A DNA stretch of 64,000 bases from Aphrocallistes beatrix. Lineage: Eukaryota > Porifera > Hexactinellida > Sceptrulophora > Aphrocallistidae. The notes below the pieces were generated by a model. It was not told where the DNA came from, did no database searches, and worked only from the letters and a program-made list of their open reading frames with translations. The stretch lies in contig OY725498.1 in NCBI GenBank assembly GCA_963281255.1, positions 4,750,452 to 4,814,451 of the forward strand. Reading direction: 5' to 3'. The translations under genes were made by a program, and so were the position numbers. Shown here in pieces: positions 41,519 to 52,200 of this stretch; position 1 is the stretch's first letter, and every line of letters starts with the position of its first letter.

Positions 41519-44500
41519 CTAACAGGTGTAATCATAGTACTGCCTCTGGAGCTCTATGTCCGTGTTGGTGCGCTGGTTCACCAGGTCCATCTTGCCCTGT
41601 GCAGAGAGCAGCTTCCCGAGAGAGATGTTCTTCTTGGCGAGCAGGAGCTTCACTCCCGCGTCTCCGCGCTTTCCCTTCCGCTTCAGCTCCGGCTCCAGCT
41701 CCTTCACCTCCTGGAGGAAGATGTAGTGCTCCTCTTTCTGCTGCGCAGTCTTGGTGGAGCGACGCATCAGGGCCTCAGTCTTCTGAAGATGTTCTAGCGC
41801 CTCTCCGTTCCGCCCCTCTTCCCCAAGCACCGCAGCCATCTGAATCGCCCCCAGCGCGAGCACGGCGATATTCACACTTCCCTCGTCGGCAGACTTGTCA
41901 GAGGTTATTTCCTGGAACTTAGAGATCACTCGTACACACTTCGATCCGTCTTTCAGCTGGTAATGAATTTGCACCTGGAACGGAACCTGGCTGAGTTTGA
42001 GGCTGGCAGCGCTGGCGTCCACTCGATACTTGAGACTGATGTCGCTACTCCTGGTCACGTTTCCTATCGGTTTAACCTGGACGCGAGAGTCCGAGGCTAC
42101 GTCCGTATCGAAGCACAGGCCGCGCGGCAGAAAGAAGGAGACCTGCACGTTAGAGGCGATGGTGGGGTTCTGGCTGATGACGCGGAGCTGTCGCATCAGT
42201 TCCATTGGGTGCAGGATGTTGACTGTCCCGTTGGTCTTGTCCGCGCACTGAGACAAGTATTCCATCGCGCATTCCTGTCCCTCTATCCCTATCACGGAGA
42301 TGCTGCTCTCGCTGATGAGAGCTTCTTGACCGATGTCCTGATAGAACTTGATGTCGCCGCTGCTGCCAGAGTTGAGGGAGCCTACGCCGTTGTTAGGCTC
42401 TCCATCCGTACATATCACAACCTCCGCTCCCGGAAACTTCTTAGATATCCCGATAGAGGTAGCTAATCCGGGCCCCAGGGCGGTCCCGCCCCCTTCCGCC
42501 ATGCCACTAATCACCTTCTTCAGCGCCTCATAGCTCTGCTCAATCGGAAGAAAGCCGGACTTTTCCGCAATCTGCTGGCCGTCAGCCAGGAGGGCCTTCA
42601 TATCGGAAATGTTGGCAGAGGAGGAGATAGGGTTTGAAGACCCGTCTCCGAGCACCCTCACTGAACTGCTGAACACCACCACACACACCCTCTGCTTCGG
42701 AAATTCGATCACCATCCTCTCCAGCTGCCGCAGAATGGCCTGCTTGATGCACTCCAGCCGAGAAATATATTCCTTGAAACTCTCCCCCTCGCGCAGTCTC
42801 TTCCATTCGCTCTGGAGCTGAGGCAGCTGCATGGTCACGCCCATGGAGCCGGAGACGTCAATGCAGTAGATCACCAGCTTGTTACTGTTAGACACGCGGC
42901 TAGCCTCTCCTTCCTCTGCTCGCTCCCCCGCTTGCAGCACGTAGTCCTCTAGCACCACATGAGGGGGCTCGTTTAGCCCGTGTCCAGGTTCCAAGCTGTT
43001 CTCTGTTTCACAGAACTCACACGTCCATACTTCCTCGCCTTCACTGCCTTCAGCTACGGCTGCCCGCGGAGATACGAGAGAGGTGGAACTGAAAGCTGAC
43101 TGGCAGGAAGAGCAGTATCTGGGCTTGCCAGGTCGTGTGTTTTGGTCGTCCAGAGTTCCTAGCTTAATGGCAACCAGATTAACGTCTGCTTTCTTACGTT
43201 TAAGAACTCCTTTCTTCTCCTTCTTCAGCTTCTCTTGCTGTTCCTTGTACGCCTGCGTTGCGGACTTGGGAGCGACAGGCTCGGAGCTCTCCTCTTCCTT
43301 CTCTTCCGACTCCACGAGGTAACTGACCGAGTTACTGTCAGCCGAATAAGCGGCTACGATGTTGAGCGAGACGCAGAACAGGTCAACTAGGTTGGACTTC
43401 TCTTCTCCTGCCTCGAGACCGGAGACGGATTTACAGAAGAGAGTCTTTCCCACTTTCTCAGATCCAAGCACCAGGATCTTACAGCTCTCCTGCTGGCTGA
43501 GGGAAAGGTGAGAGGTTAAGATGCTTTCAATGGGTTGGAGAAAGTTCTTTTTGGCTAAGATAGAAATCTCCACGGGAGCACAGCCAATCTCTGAGGCCAG
43601 GTCTCCTGCCAGAGAGGAGTCTACCTTCCTCTCGGCCCCATCTTCACACTTGTTCCCTACGATCAAGAACTGCTTCTTGCCAGATCTCGTCAGCACCACC
43701 TCCAGCCGAACCAACTCTTGCAGAGCTGTGAAGGTGCTTAGGTCCGTCACGTCATACATCAGGAGAATATTAGGCGCCAGATCCAGCAACTGTGCCAGGG
43801 TGTCCTGGTCCATATCGGCTAGCACCTCCGACTTTGCGTCGTACAGCTCCACTGGACATATCAAGCTCTGCTCGGGATCAACAGCCGGTGAAACCAGGTC
43901 TTCGGAGATTTGCGATTTGCGTTTGAAGAGAGATGAAAGAGAGGAAGAGAAAGACTTCCGGTTTCCAGTAGCCGCACTCGCTCTTGCTTCACCCTTCTTA
44001 TCACTGCTCGAACTTACACCAAACGCACCACGGTTAGCCCGTTTCTCCTTCTTTTGTTGATTGGGAAGTTTGGATCCTATCACGCTGGTCGGGATGTCGA
44101 TCATCTTGCGGTAGGTGTCCTCGATAGTGGGGTCGTAGTCGCACACAAACATGCCCTGCACGTAGCGGATGATGATGGAAGACTTCCCCACACCCCCAGA
44201 TCCAAGGATAGCCATCTTGTATTCATTCCCTGATCGGGGAGTCACTCGCAAGAGCTCCCAAAACGCTTCCTCGATATTGTATGCGGATTTAGCGGAAACT
44301 TCAATATAATGAATGTCCAGCCTCTTGGCCATGTCGGCACCTTCAGCTCTGGTCACTTGTCTATCATTTTCTAAATCTATTTTATTCCCAACGAGCACTG
44401 CTGGCACTTTTGTTGAGTCCTTGACGCGGAGGATGAGTCTGTGTATCTTCTCTGCTTCAAGGAAGGAAGTTCGATCAGTGACGGAGAATATGATAAGGAA

Positions 44501-44749
44501 GCACTTGGCGTAAACCATATACTGCTCCCTCATGGAAGAGAACTCCTCCTGTCCAGCTGTGTCTAGGATGTCCAGCATCACGCTCTCGCCTCCCTGGTTC
44601 CTCCGAGACCTGGAGGGCTGTGGCTGCTGCTGCAACTTTTCATTCTCCTGCTGCAGCCGCTCGGTGATAGTCAGTTTGGCCTCTTCCTCCAATGCATACT
44701 CGAATTCGTCCTCTGTCGCTATGCGCAGCTTGTTACTCGCGAAATTCAT
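41519..44749 (-). CDS. Circularly permuted Ras-like GTPase-VWA protein (cpRAS)
   Basis: A 1,076-aa single-exon protein. GTPase motifs run in permuted order: G3 DTAGQ (63-67), G4 NKID (122-125), G5 SAK (152-154), then G1 GSGGVGKS (183-190) and G2 YDPTIEDTY (206-213). After a Ser/Lys-rich linker a second, degenerate set follows in the same order: G3-like ELYDAKS (301), G4 NKCE (366-369), a G5-like strand, then G1 GSEKVGKT (429-436). Next come a Lys/Glu-rich helix, a four-Cys zinc site (C546, C549, C577, C580) and a VWA domain with MIDAS motifs DVSGS (631-635), a Gly-Gly-Thr loop (755-757) and TDG (781-783). Its C-terminal part resembles Sec23/24-type beta and helical regions. cpRAS proteins are known from Dictyostelium and scattered eukaryotes; their role is unknown. 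ATG at 44749. Confidence 0.9.
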   Translation of the reverse strand: MNFASNKLRIATEDEFEYALEEEAKLTITERLQQENEKLQQQPQPSRSRRNQGGESVMLDILDTAGQEEFSSMREQYMVYAKCFLIIFSVTDRTSFLEAEKIHRLILRVKDSTKVPAVLVGNKIDLENDRQVTRAEGADMAKRLDIHYIEVSAKSAYNIEEAFWELLRVTPRSGNEYKMAILGSGGVGKSSIIIRYVQGMFVCDYDPTIEDTYRKMIDIPTSVIGSKLPNQQKKEKRANRGAFGVSSSSDKKGEARASAATGNRKSFSSSLSSLFKRKSQISEDLVSPAVDPEQSLICPVELYDAKSEVLADMDQDTLAQLLDLAPNILLMYDVTDLSTFTALQELVRLEVVLTRSGKKQFLIVGNKCEDGAERKVDSSLAGDLASEIGCAPVEISILAKKNFLQPIESILTSHLSLSQQESCKILVLGSEKVGKTLFCKSVSGLEAGEEKSNLVDLFCVSLNIVAAYSADSNSVSYLVESEEKEEESSEPVAPKSATQAYKEQQEKLKKEKKGVLKRKKADVNLVAIKLGTLDDQNTRPGKPRYCSSCQSAFSSTSLVSPRAAVAEGSEGEEVWTCEFCETENSLEPGHGLNEPPHVVLEDYVLQAGERAEEGEASRVSNSNKLVIYCIDVSGSMGVTMQLPQLQSEWKRLREGESFKEYISRLECIKQAILRQLERMVIEFPKQRVCVVVFSSSVRVLGDGSSNPISSSANISDMKALLADGQQIAEKSGFLPIEQSYEALKKVISGMAEGGGTALGPGLATSIGISKKFPGAEVVICTDGEPNNGVGSLNSGSSGDIKFYQDIGQEALISESSISVIGIEGQECAMEYLSQCADKTNGTVNILHPMELMRQLRVISQNPTIASNVQVSFFLPRGLCFDTDVASDSRVQVKPIGNVTRSSDISLKYRVDASAASLKLSQVPFQVQIHYQLKDGSKCVRVISKFQEITSDKSADEGSVNIAVLALGAIQMAAVLGEEGRNGEALEHLQKTEALMRRSTKTAQQKEEHYIFLQEVKELEPELKRKGKRGDAGVKLLLAKKNISLGKLLSAQGKMDLVNQRTNTDIELQRQYYDYTC

Positions 44750-45048
44750 TCTCCTTGAACAAGTGCTATATAGAACAAATCAAATTATATAGTATTTACA
44801 AAAAGCTTTATATATACGTATATGTACTACGTACATGAGTCAAGTGACTCAATATAGTATCACAGAACATAATCTGTGTGGTTTGCCACTACGTGCTAAG
44901 CTTATTATAATTGCCATTAACAGTGATTATCGATTATCTGAATTAAGTAATTCGATCGAATAAGGAAGTGATTATAAATTCGGGTATTACGCAGGCTAAA
45001 TATTTAACTGAGAAAAGAGACAAAAAGTGAGAGAGAGAGAAGAGATGG

Positions 45049-46530
45049 TCAGTCGCCCGGGTCGAGATATTGAGGTCGGGACGACAACTCGTTCACGAGG
45101 AACTTCTCGACGCACTCGAACACGGCGTGGGGATCTTGCTCGGCATTCACATGCTCGCACGCATCCTCATACATCTCCGCTAGCTCAGATCTGTAGCTCT
45201 GGAACTCATCGAAACGGCGTTCCACAGTCTCGGGCGCGTCTCTGGGGTGCGTGAGACAGCGACCGCTGGCGGAAGAGCTGGGGGCGGGGTTGTAGAGGGA
45301 GTGGTAGCTCTTGCCAGATACGGGATCGACCTGTCTCAACGTGAGCCGTTCTAGCACCACTTCCCTACTCGCATCCAGGAAGAGAACTCTGTTCGGGATC
45401 ACTCCAGCGGAACTCAGCGACTCGGCCTCTGCTCCGGTATTGGGGAAGGAGTGCAGCACCCAGCCCCGCCTAGCGCAGGCCAAGTTGCTGAGGCTTGCCA
45501 GCAGCGCTTTGATGAGCAGCTCAGTGGGGAGAGGCAAGTTGCGGTTGAGGAATGGCTTCATACTCTCCGCCAGAGAGCCCCCCTTTCTGAGGACTTGCTT
45601 TAGGACCAGGTCGAAGTCAATGTTCACTAGGTTGTACTTCTCTGCCAGCATTTGAGCTTGTGTATTCCTCCCCGCTCCAGGAGGTCCTAGTAGCAACACG
45701 CGAGGCGTGATAGGCGCCAAACTTCTGGAAGTAGGGCGAGATAAGAACTCTTTCACTTCTCCTAGAAGATCTGGAAGGGGTTGATCCACATTGAAACTCT
45801 GCCATACATTGTGTAATGGACGCTCCCTGGAGTTATAACAGTTTTTAAGTTGGTCATAATGTCTATAGAATTGCTCCCATTGCTTATGGAACAAAGCACT
45901 GGCATTAGGAACCTCTCTCAGTCGGGAAGTAACCTCGGGATTGTCAGGCATGTTGAGAGGAAAGTGGTAGATGTCTCCAGTCAACGAGTCAACGCGTTTT
46001 CCCTCGGATCTCCCCTGCAGCACGGATCGACTGCCCTCGAGGAAGATGACGTGCTGAGTCAGGACTCCCTGCGACTGGAGGAGACTAGCTTCCGTGGGTG
46101 TTTCGGGGTATCCGGACATGACCCATCCTTTCTCTAGCAGGTCCTTTCTTCTGAGGCGATTTGAAACGATCTTGCTCGTCAGATGGGGAGCGGGTTCTAA
46201 TCCTTGTTGGACCAATTCTTGTAACTTCAACCCTTCCTCACCACGGTCGTCCACTAAAAGGATATTGGAATCGATGTGCTTGCATTTCAGGTTACGCGCT
46301 AACAGTTTGCTAAGCGTCTTCTTGCCAGAAGAAGGAGGTCCTAAGACCAGGACTCTGGGGGTGTCCTCCACTTTTCTCTTACAAATCTCGATTATTCGCT
46401 GCAATGGATCTTTCGGTTTATCCACACCCAACTCTTGCAAAATATTACCAAAGAATTCAAATAACGCGTGTTTCTCCGCATAGACAGCATACTCCGGCGG
46501 GATGGAGAGAGGTTTTTGTGTGGCATCCAT
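45049..46530 (-). CDS. AK8: Adenylate kinase 8
   Basis: A 493-aa protein with two tandem adenylate-kinase domains and the AK8-specific N-terminal helix (PPEYAVYAEKHALFEFFGNIL); human AK8 is 479 aa. Domain 1 has the P-loop LVLGPPSSGKKTLSK, the GWVMSGYPETPTEA motif and the lid-like RVDSLTGDIYHFP. Domain 2 has LLLGPPGAGRNTQAQ, GWVLHSFPNTGAEA and QVDPVSGKSYH. The P-loop Lys of domain 2 is replaced by Arg, so that site may bind or catalyse poorly; this is read directly from the codon. AK8 is a nucleotide-balancing enzyme of motile cilia. The start is ATG at 46528-46530, directly before the conserved N-terminal helix. Confidence 0.92.
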   Translation of the reverse strand: MDATQKPLSIPPEYAVYAEKHALFEFFGNILQELGVDKPKDPLQRIIEICKRKVEDTPRVLVLGPPSSGKKTLSKLLARNLKCKHIDSNILLVDDRGEEGLKLQELVQQGLEPAPHLTSKIVSNRLRRKDLLEKGWVMSGYPETPTEASLLQSQGVLTQHVIFLEGSRSVLQGRSEGKRVDSLTGDIYHFPLNMPDNPEVTSRLREVPNASALFHKQWEQFYRHYDQLKNCYNSRERPLHNVWQSFNVDQPLPDLLGEVKEFLSRPTSRSLAPITPRVLLLGPPGAGRNTQAQMLAEKYNLVNIDFDLVLKQVLRKGGSLAESMKPFLNRNLPLPTELLIKALLASLSNLACARRGWVLHSFPNTGAEAESLSSAGVIPNRVLFLDASREVVLERLTLRQVDPVSGKSYHSLYNPAPSSSASGRCLTHPRDAPETVERRFDEFQSYRSELAEMYEDACEHVNAEQDPHAVFECVEKFLVNELSSRPQYLDPGD

Positions 46531-46691
46531 CGTTCTATCGCTCTCTTCCCTTGCAAAGCTGATTATAATATGTAAACGGGCACAGTCAGCTTAAATAAAG
46601 CAAAGGTTTTCAGAGCATAATAACATGCCAGATATGTACTAATGGATGTAAAGCAGAAAATAGACAACTCAATTGTAATTAAGCAAGTAAC

Positions 46692-47177
46692 TCATTTCTT
46701 CTCTTTCTTGGTCCTCTCTTTGTAGCTGTTATGTCGCACTGCGTTATACAACGCGTGTCTAGCGAACTGCTTGTCAACGCGAGGCACGCAGGTCCGACGC
46801 CAACCCATGGCCCCCATCGTCTCTGCGCGGTGCTTGGCTATCTGTGTCTCTGAGAGGATGAGTCGGATGGCTTCTGCTTCCAGCTCTCTCTCTTCCTCAG
46901 CACTCGAATCCTGTGAAATGGTGGGACCTGAATTGGATGGTTTGCACGTTCTGACCTGAGATTCGGAAGCATTGTCAAGTATTTCGGGTGGAGTAGACGT
47001 TCTCTTTGAGTGAAGAGACTTTACAACGATTCTAGTGTGGTTAGTGGAGAGTTTGTAGTTCAGATCTTTGCAACTTTTTGATTTCAATGAAAGATCTCTT
47101 AAATTTTTGACTCTCGCTTTTTTATTTTTTCGGATATTCTTTATGGATCTGTTGGCAGGCTTTATCCAGTTTGACAT
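46692..47177 (-). CDS. Small basic orphan protein
   Basis: A 161-aa protein starting at the ATG complementary to 47175-47177. The N-terminal 65 residues are strongly basic (Lys/Arg/Asn-rich, SIKNIRKNKKARVKNLRDL), which suggests nucleic-acid or nucleolar targeting. Residues about 90-120 form an acidic helix (AEEERELEAEAIRLILSE). The end is a conserved-looking WRRTCVPRVDKQFARHALYN segment with a basic tail. I do not recognise a family. It lies 162 bp from the AK8 start on the same strand. The even amino-acid composition and clean frame support a real gene, with moderate confidence. Confidence 0.6.
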   Translation of the reverse strand: MSNWIKPANRSIKNIRKNKKARVKNLRDLSLKSKSCKDLNYKLSTNHTRIVVKSLHSKRTSTPPEILDNASESQVRTCKPSNSGPTISQDSSAEEERELEAEAIRLILSETQIAKHRAETMGAMGWRRTCVPRVDKQFARHALYNAVRHNSYKERTKKEKK

Positions 47178-47346
47178 CTAAAATAAAATGAATTAAAATG
47201 TGTTAGTTATCACAATAGAAGCAAACTGCTAATGTTCTATAAAATACACGAGAATGCTATAATGTCTAAATCGATCAATAATTCTAACCACATGTACATT
47301 GTACGTATATCAGCGGAAATAAAACGCATATAAGAAATGTATCGTT

Positions 47347-48783
47347 TTAATCTTCCTTTTGCCTCTGCTTCATGCTCCTGTCAAATGCCAGTTGGATGAG
47401 GCCAATCAGAATCCAGAACCCAGCGATGATATGTCCGATGTAGTAGACGCTGCTCCAGGCACGCAGGATCTTGTCAGGAGTGAGAAGCAGGAACGCGAAG
47501 CCGCTAAACTCGTATGCGCGCCAAGCGGAAACAAAATCCACAACTGTCCATAGTTTCTCAGTTCCTTTCACTCTGAGTGGCCGTGTGACTCTGATAAAAC
47601 TGTACTGTGCCGTGATGAAGAGCATGAACATAAAGAACGCAATGTAGTAGCCGAGGTGCAACCCGTGCCAGTAGGCAGAGAGTCCAAATGTGGCCAGACG
47701 TCCCAGCATGCGGTTGCCGATTTTCCTGTAGACATAATAGTAGAAGTACGACTGCACAGTCATGTTCCAGTGCTGAAGAGGCCCGTCGATAGTGGTACTT
47801 GTCTCGATTGGCCACACCTCTATGTTCTCGACCGTCCTATAGTCAATGTCTCCCTCATCAGTGGGCAGCTTGGTAGGTCCTATCCCGGGTCTGGAACAAG
47901 CGGACTTGGGGTAAGCACCTAATCCTGCGAGAATGCAGGAAGCAACTGAAATGCACCAAGCACAATAAAACCGCCATCGAAATGCAACACAGTATGGAAC
48001 AAAGTAGGCCAGCCTGAATAGAACACCCCACTCATGTGCATAATATGCCTCAGTCCCTACAAAATTGAAAGGAAACAGTTTGGTCAGAAGCAGGTATACG
48101 CCAGTATAGAGGGGCAGGTACCATAGGACTTTGATAACCGCGGATCTAAAGGGTATTCTCGACGGATTTGGCTGGTAGACCATGTCGTTGTAAGTCTTGG
48201 CTCTGAAGAAGGGGCCAGTAAAGAGGCCAAGGAAACAATATGAATAACTAAAGTACTGGAAAAGACGATGGAACCAAGATGCGTACTGGTAATTGAGGAA
48301 GTAGGAATAATTACCCGAGTATAACTTAACCTTGTCCTCAGGACCTAATTCAAGCTCGGTTGTGTCAGCTGCGAGAGAAGATACACGCAGTGTGAGCAGC
48401 AACTGGACAGCATTAGCGAGATTAGAAAAGTTTGAGAAACCTAGCAAATAAGAAGCTCGAAAAAACGCGAGATACCCAAAGCTCCAGCAGAAAGTAACTA
48501 GATAGAGGTGTTTGTATCCACGTAATAAATTGTGCAGCAAAAATGATACGAAGATAGTGACGACAGAGTGAAAGATTTGCGTGCCAGACATGAGATAGGT
48601 AATAGTGAACCCGGTCATACCGAGGTAGAATTGTTTGGGCCCCGGTCCGGAGATGAACCGATTGATCCAGCCGAGAGGCAGACAGAGAACTAGGAATATG
48701 AGGTAGAGGTTGTCATCTTTATACCCAAATGCTTCACCCAAGCCCTGACCAGACCAGAGGAACTTGAAGAGAGTAACAAGCAT
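47347..48783 (-). CDS. MBOAT7: MBOAT7-like lysophosphatidylinositol acyltransferase
   Basis: A 478-aa polytopic MBOAT enzyme, close to the 472 aa of human MBOAT7 (LPIAT1). Such enzymes load arachidonoyl or similar chains onto lysophosphatidylinositol in ER-type membranes. Key stretches: FSYSYCFLGLFTGPFFRAKTY, then the FRWRFYCAWCISVASCILAG segment. The family Asn sits in LQHWNMTVQSYFYYYVYRK and the catalytic His in GLSAYWHGLHLGYYIAFF. These match MBOAT7 better than the phosphatidylcholine or phosphatidylserine enzymes (MBOAT1/2/5). The C-terminus is charged (MKQRQKED). The ATG at 48783 is followed at once by a hydrophobic helix. The divergent neighbour starts 470 bp away on the plus strand. 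Confidence 0.9.
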   Translation of the reverse strand: MLVTLFKFLWSGQGLGEAFGYKDDNLYLIFLVLCLPLGWINRFISGPGPKQFYLGMTGFTITYLMSGTQIFHSVVTIFVSFLLHNLLRGYKHLYLVTFCWSFGYLAFFRASYLLGFSNFSNLANAVQLLLTLRVSSLAADTTELELGPEDKVKLYSGNYSYFLNYQYASWFHRLFQYFSYSYCFLGLFTGPFFRAKTYNDMVYQPNPSRIPFRSAVIKVLWYLPLYTGVYLLLTKLFPFNFVGTEAYYAHEWGVLFRLAYFVPYCVAFRWRFYCAWCISVASCILAGLGAYPKSACSRPGIGPTKLPTDEGDIDYRTVENIEVWPIETSTTIDGPLQHWNMTVQSYFYYYVYRKIGNRMLGRLATFGLSAYWHGLHLGYYIAFFMFMLFITAQYSFIRVTRPLRVKGTEKLWTVVDFVSAWRAYEFSGFAFLLLTPDKILRAWSSVYYIGHIIAGFWILIGLIQLAFDRSMKQRQKED

Positions 48784-49254
48784 CAGTTCTAGGAGAGTTG
48801 CGTCCTATAATAAACAACACAAGTAAGAAAATTTCCTTGTACTTTCGTCTGTCTTACTTATCAACCAATTTAGGGATGAAATTTTCTTGTGTATTCTAAA
48901 TGTGCATATGATGCTATTTTCGCGTAATTGAGATCATAATATTCATTTTCATGCAATATCATTTGAAAATGTATTTAGATAAATTTATGTGTAAAAGTGT
49001 CGAAATAAGGACTACAATATTAAAATATACGTACGTATATTATATAACTTTATTATTCTGAATTGTATGGATTTATTAGCTAAAATAATCTTATAATATC
49101 TGTTTATGAAGACCATGAACATTGACTAATACGTGCTATACTACGTATATGTATTCTTTGTCCCCATGCACACCCCTCTAAAATGATGATTGAGTACTTG
49201 GTGTATCACAACACTCTTGTTTTATTTTATAGCTAATCATTTATAGGTACTGAG
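48784..49254. promoter_or_regulatory. Divergent intergenic region, likely two promoters
   Basis: A very AT-rich 470-bp spacer between the head-to-head MBOAT7-like and WD-repeat genes; both promoters must lie here or overlap. TTTATTTTATAG and TTTATAG at 49224-49247 could be splice acceptors of a 5' UTR intron just before the ATG at 49255. No coding sequence seen. The promoter role is inferred from position only. Confidence 0.4.
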
Positions 49255-52200
49255 ATGTGTGAGAGTAACCACACGTTCGTTGATTCCACAGATTTCTCAC
49301 TCTCGCAATTTCAGAGTAACTCTTTTACTAATATATCTAAATCTTCCCACTCTGCGAATGATGTTTTAGAATTATCCCACCCTCCTTTATCTCAATTCGA
49401 TGATGACTTCAGCCCAATCAATTCTTTGAATGAAGTGACATCTTTTGATGAAGAGAATTATGAGGAGGATATTTCTGATCTCCCAACTCACTCATCTGAA
49501 TTGAGTCTCGAGACAAGCCCAAGTCTCCGCTCTGTCCATCTGCCTACTAACCACAAAGTCTCCTCTCTCAACTATGGCATGCAACTTATACACAGCCTTT
49601 CCTTATCACCAAAGAAACCAATCACCTCTTCCGTATACTCGGAGAGAGCTCAGAAGTTTGTAATATTAGACCATGCGGGCATAATAGCATGGTACCCTGA
49701 GAGCAATCAGTCTGAACGAGTTTATTTCTATCCTCCTTACAAGCACAATCTCTTCTTGGAGGTGTCATTCTCCATCAAATATAATGTCTACTTTGTTCTT
49801 ACAAAAGCAAGACATATAATCACATTCAATTCTCATTTTGTGCAAGTGAATTCGACTCGGTGTTTTGAGAACTCGCTTCTCCATCTATTATTTCTAGAGA
49901 CGAAAAGCACTCTGATTGGTGCAGGCGTAAACGGAGTATCTTTTTGGACTTATAGGAGAATTAATTTGAAAAATATTGGGCAGAAAATTCGATCTTTGAA
50001 GCCAACTGAAGATTATGTTCTCTGCCCATCTGGATTAACAAAAATACCAGAAAATAAACTAATCCGGAAAACCACAATCTCGCATGAAAAGAAGTGGATT
50101 TTCGCTCTCTCCTTTTATGACGTTTATGTCATCTCATTCGAAGGTAAGCTAATTAAAAGCTTCCTCGATCTGCACAAGCAGACAATCACCGATTGCATAT
50201 ACAACTGTCATTACAGCTTCTTGCTGACAGTTTCAACCGACTCTACACTCACACTCTGGTCGGACAGTGGATTCCCTCTTCACGTGTTTAATTCTGCGAT
50301 GAAATCGAATACGGCGGTGATACAACATCCTCTCTCTCCACATCTTGTGATAGTGTCGACAGTGAAAGGTTTTATAAAATGCTACAACCTCTTCACGCTC
50401 GAAGAGGAGTTCACGCAATGCATCATGGACCATCCTATTTTGAAGATTGATTGTTTTGAAATGTCAAAGCGAAACATATTCTATGCAATTGGAACAGAAG
50501 GCATTTCTCTCTTTGACTTGAACTATTTCTGCGAATTTTGGAGTCCGCTTCGCAATTCTCTCACCTCAGTTTGCTTTTATCGAGACGGTCAGAAGTCGGA
50601 GCGTTTTCACGCCCTGTGTCGAGACGGCACAATCCGAATATACTCGATTGCATCCAGCAGGCCACTGTCTGTCATTCTCCCGCCCCCTGATATCGCATTC
50701 CCTAATTCAGCTGGGTCAGTTGCTTATGATAGAAACTCAAATCTTTTATACATTCTTCTAGCTCCACAGGAAATATGGGTTTATACTGCAAAGACGAATC
50801 CTGCCTGTCGACTTGAAGTCTACTCGAGCGATGTATTGTCGAGTATACTCAGTCCTCGAGATCAAGAGACTGGAAATTTTGTTGCTACTGGGATAAGCTC
50901 TCACAATTCAATTCCACATTGCACCTGTCTCAACGTTCTTCCAAGCGCTGTTCGTTTTACTAGACAAGATGGCTCTCAGTGCAGCAATGGTAGTAACTTG
51001 CTAATGATTGGGTTGAAGGATGGTCGCATACTGTTTGTGACAACAAATCAGACTTTCTCTAAACTATTTGAGATGCAAGCTTCAATTGGTGAAGTTACAA
51101 GTTTACAGGTCTTAGAATCGAAGCAGATCCTCTCTCAGTCCGTGTCTGTCGCGGGGTTCATCATCAAAATTTGGTCTCTCCCGGACCTTAAGTTGGAACA
51201 TAGTCTCGAGCTGCACAACTCTCTTGTCATGTACTGGAAAGTTCAAGATATTCTGCTTGTTGGATTTAGCGATGGAACATTGTCTCTCTCCCCCCTCAGA
51301 GGGATGGGGTCATCGTTTGGAGACGGATCTGATGTGGAGGAGAGAGACGAAACTGACGAGATTGTCAGTATCCATGGTATTGATCGCTTCAATCTCTTTT
51401 GCACTGCACAGAGATCAGGCGCTGTCAAGATTTGGGACCATCACAAGAATCTGGTTAAAGTTATCTCTCTGAATGCACCACTCAATGGAGCATATTTTCT
51501 CAACAACAACGGGGATTTGCTTGTCTCATTCAATCAGCACTTTTATTTGATCAAGCAGGAGTACGTGATCTCGTCCGTCTCTCTCATACAAGCCGCAGAC
51601 CCTGACCATGTTAACGGCTCTCTTCTTAATGACTCTGCTATTTTTGAAGATCCGAACTGTAAGAACGGTCAACTTGTAGCTTCGAAAGAAGGCTTTTATT
51701 ATGTGGACACGATGGAGTCGTACTTAAAACCGTACGATATCGATCTCCATGGCCCTAATGGATTAGCAATACTCGATCAATTGATTGAAGACAATCTTCA
51801 AAACTCCGCTGTCTCTTCGCTCAGTGGAAGTTCTACGGACAATCTTGTTGCACTTACATCTCAAGTGTACCTGTCTGATACTCAGACTCCACTCGTACTC
51901 TCTTTTGAACACTTTCCGCTACCGATATTCTCAACTCCTACAGCTAGTCCCAGAGCAAGTCCTCCCCCATCAGAAATAGATGAGAAGGAAATGGTAAGGG
52001 ACCAAATAAAATCTCTAACGCAAAACAAAATAATAGATCTTCCAACCACCACTCAAACTGCACATGTTATTGAGAAAAGAGAAATAGAACAAACTGCTTC
52101 CTCATCAAATAACAACGTAATTAATATATCTGAGGTCGAAGAACCAGCTCCGCTCCTAAAAGTTGTTGTGCCAAAGTTTGATACTAAAATGACTGTACAG

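Noticed and set aside
1198-48783. Operon-like transcription of the minus-strand gene run
   Set aside because: Some same-strand gaps are short (130-300 bp), but the gene functions are unrelated and I see no consistent spliced-leader acceptor upstream of the starts.
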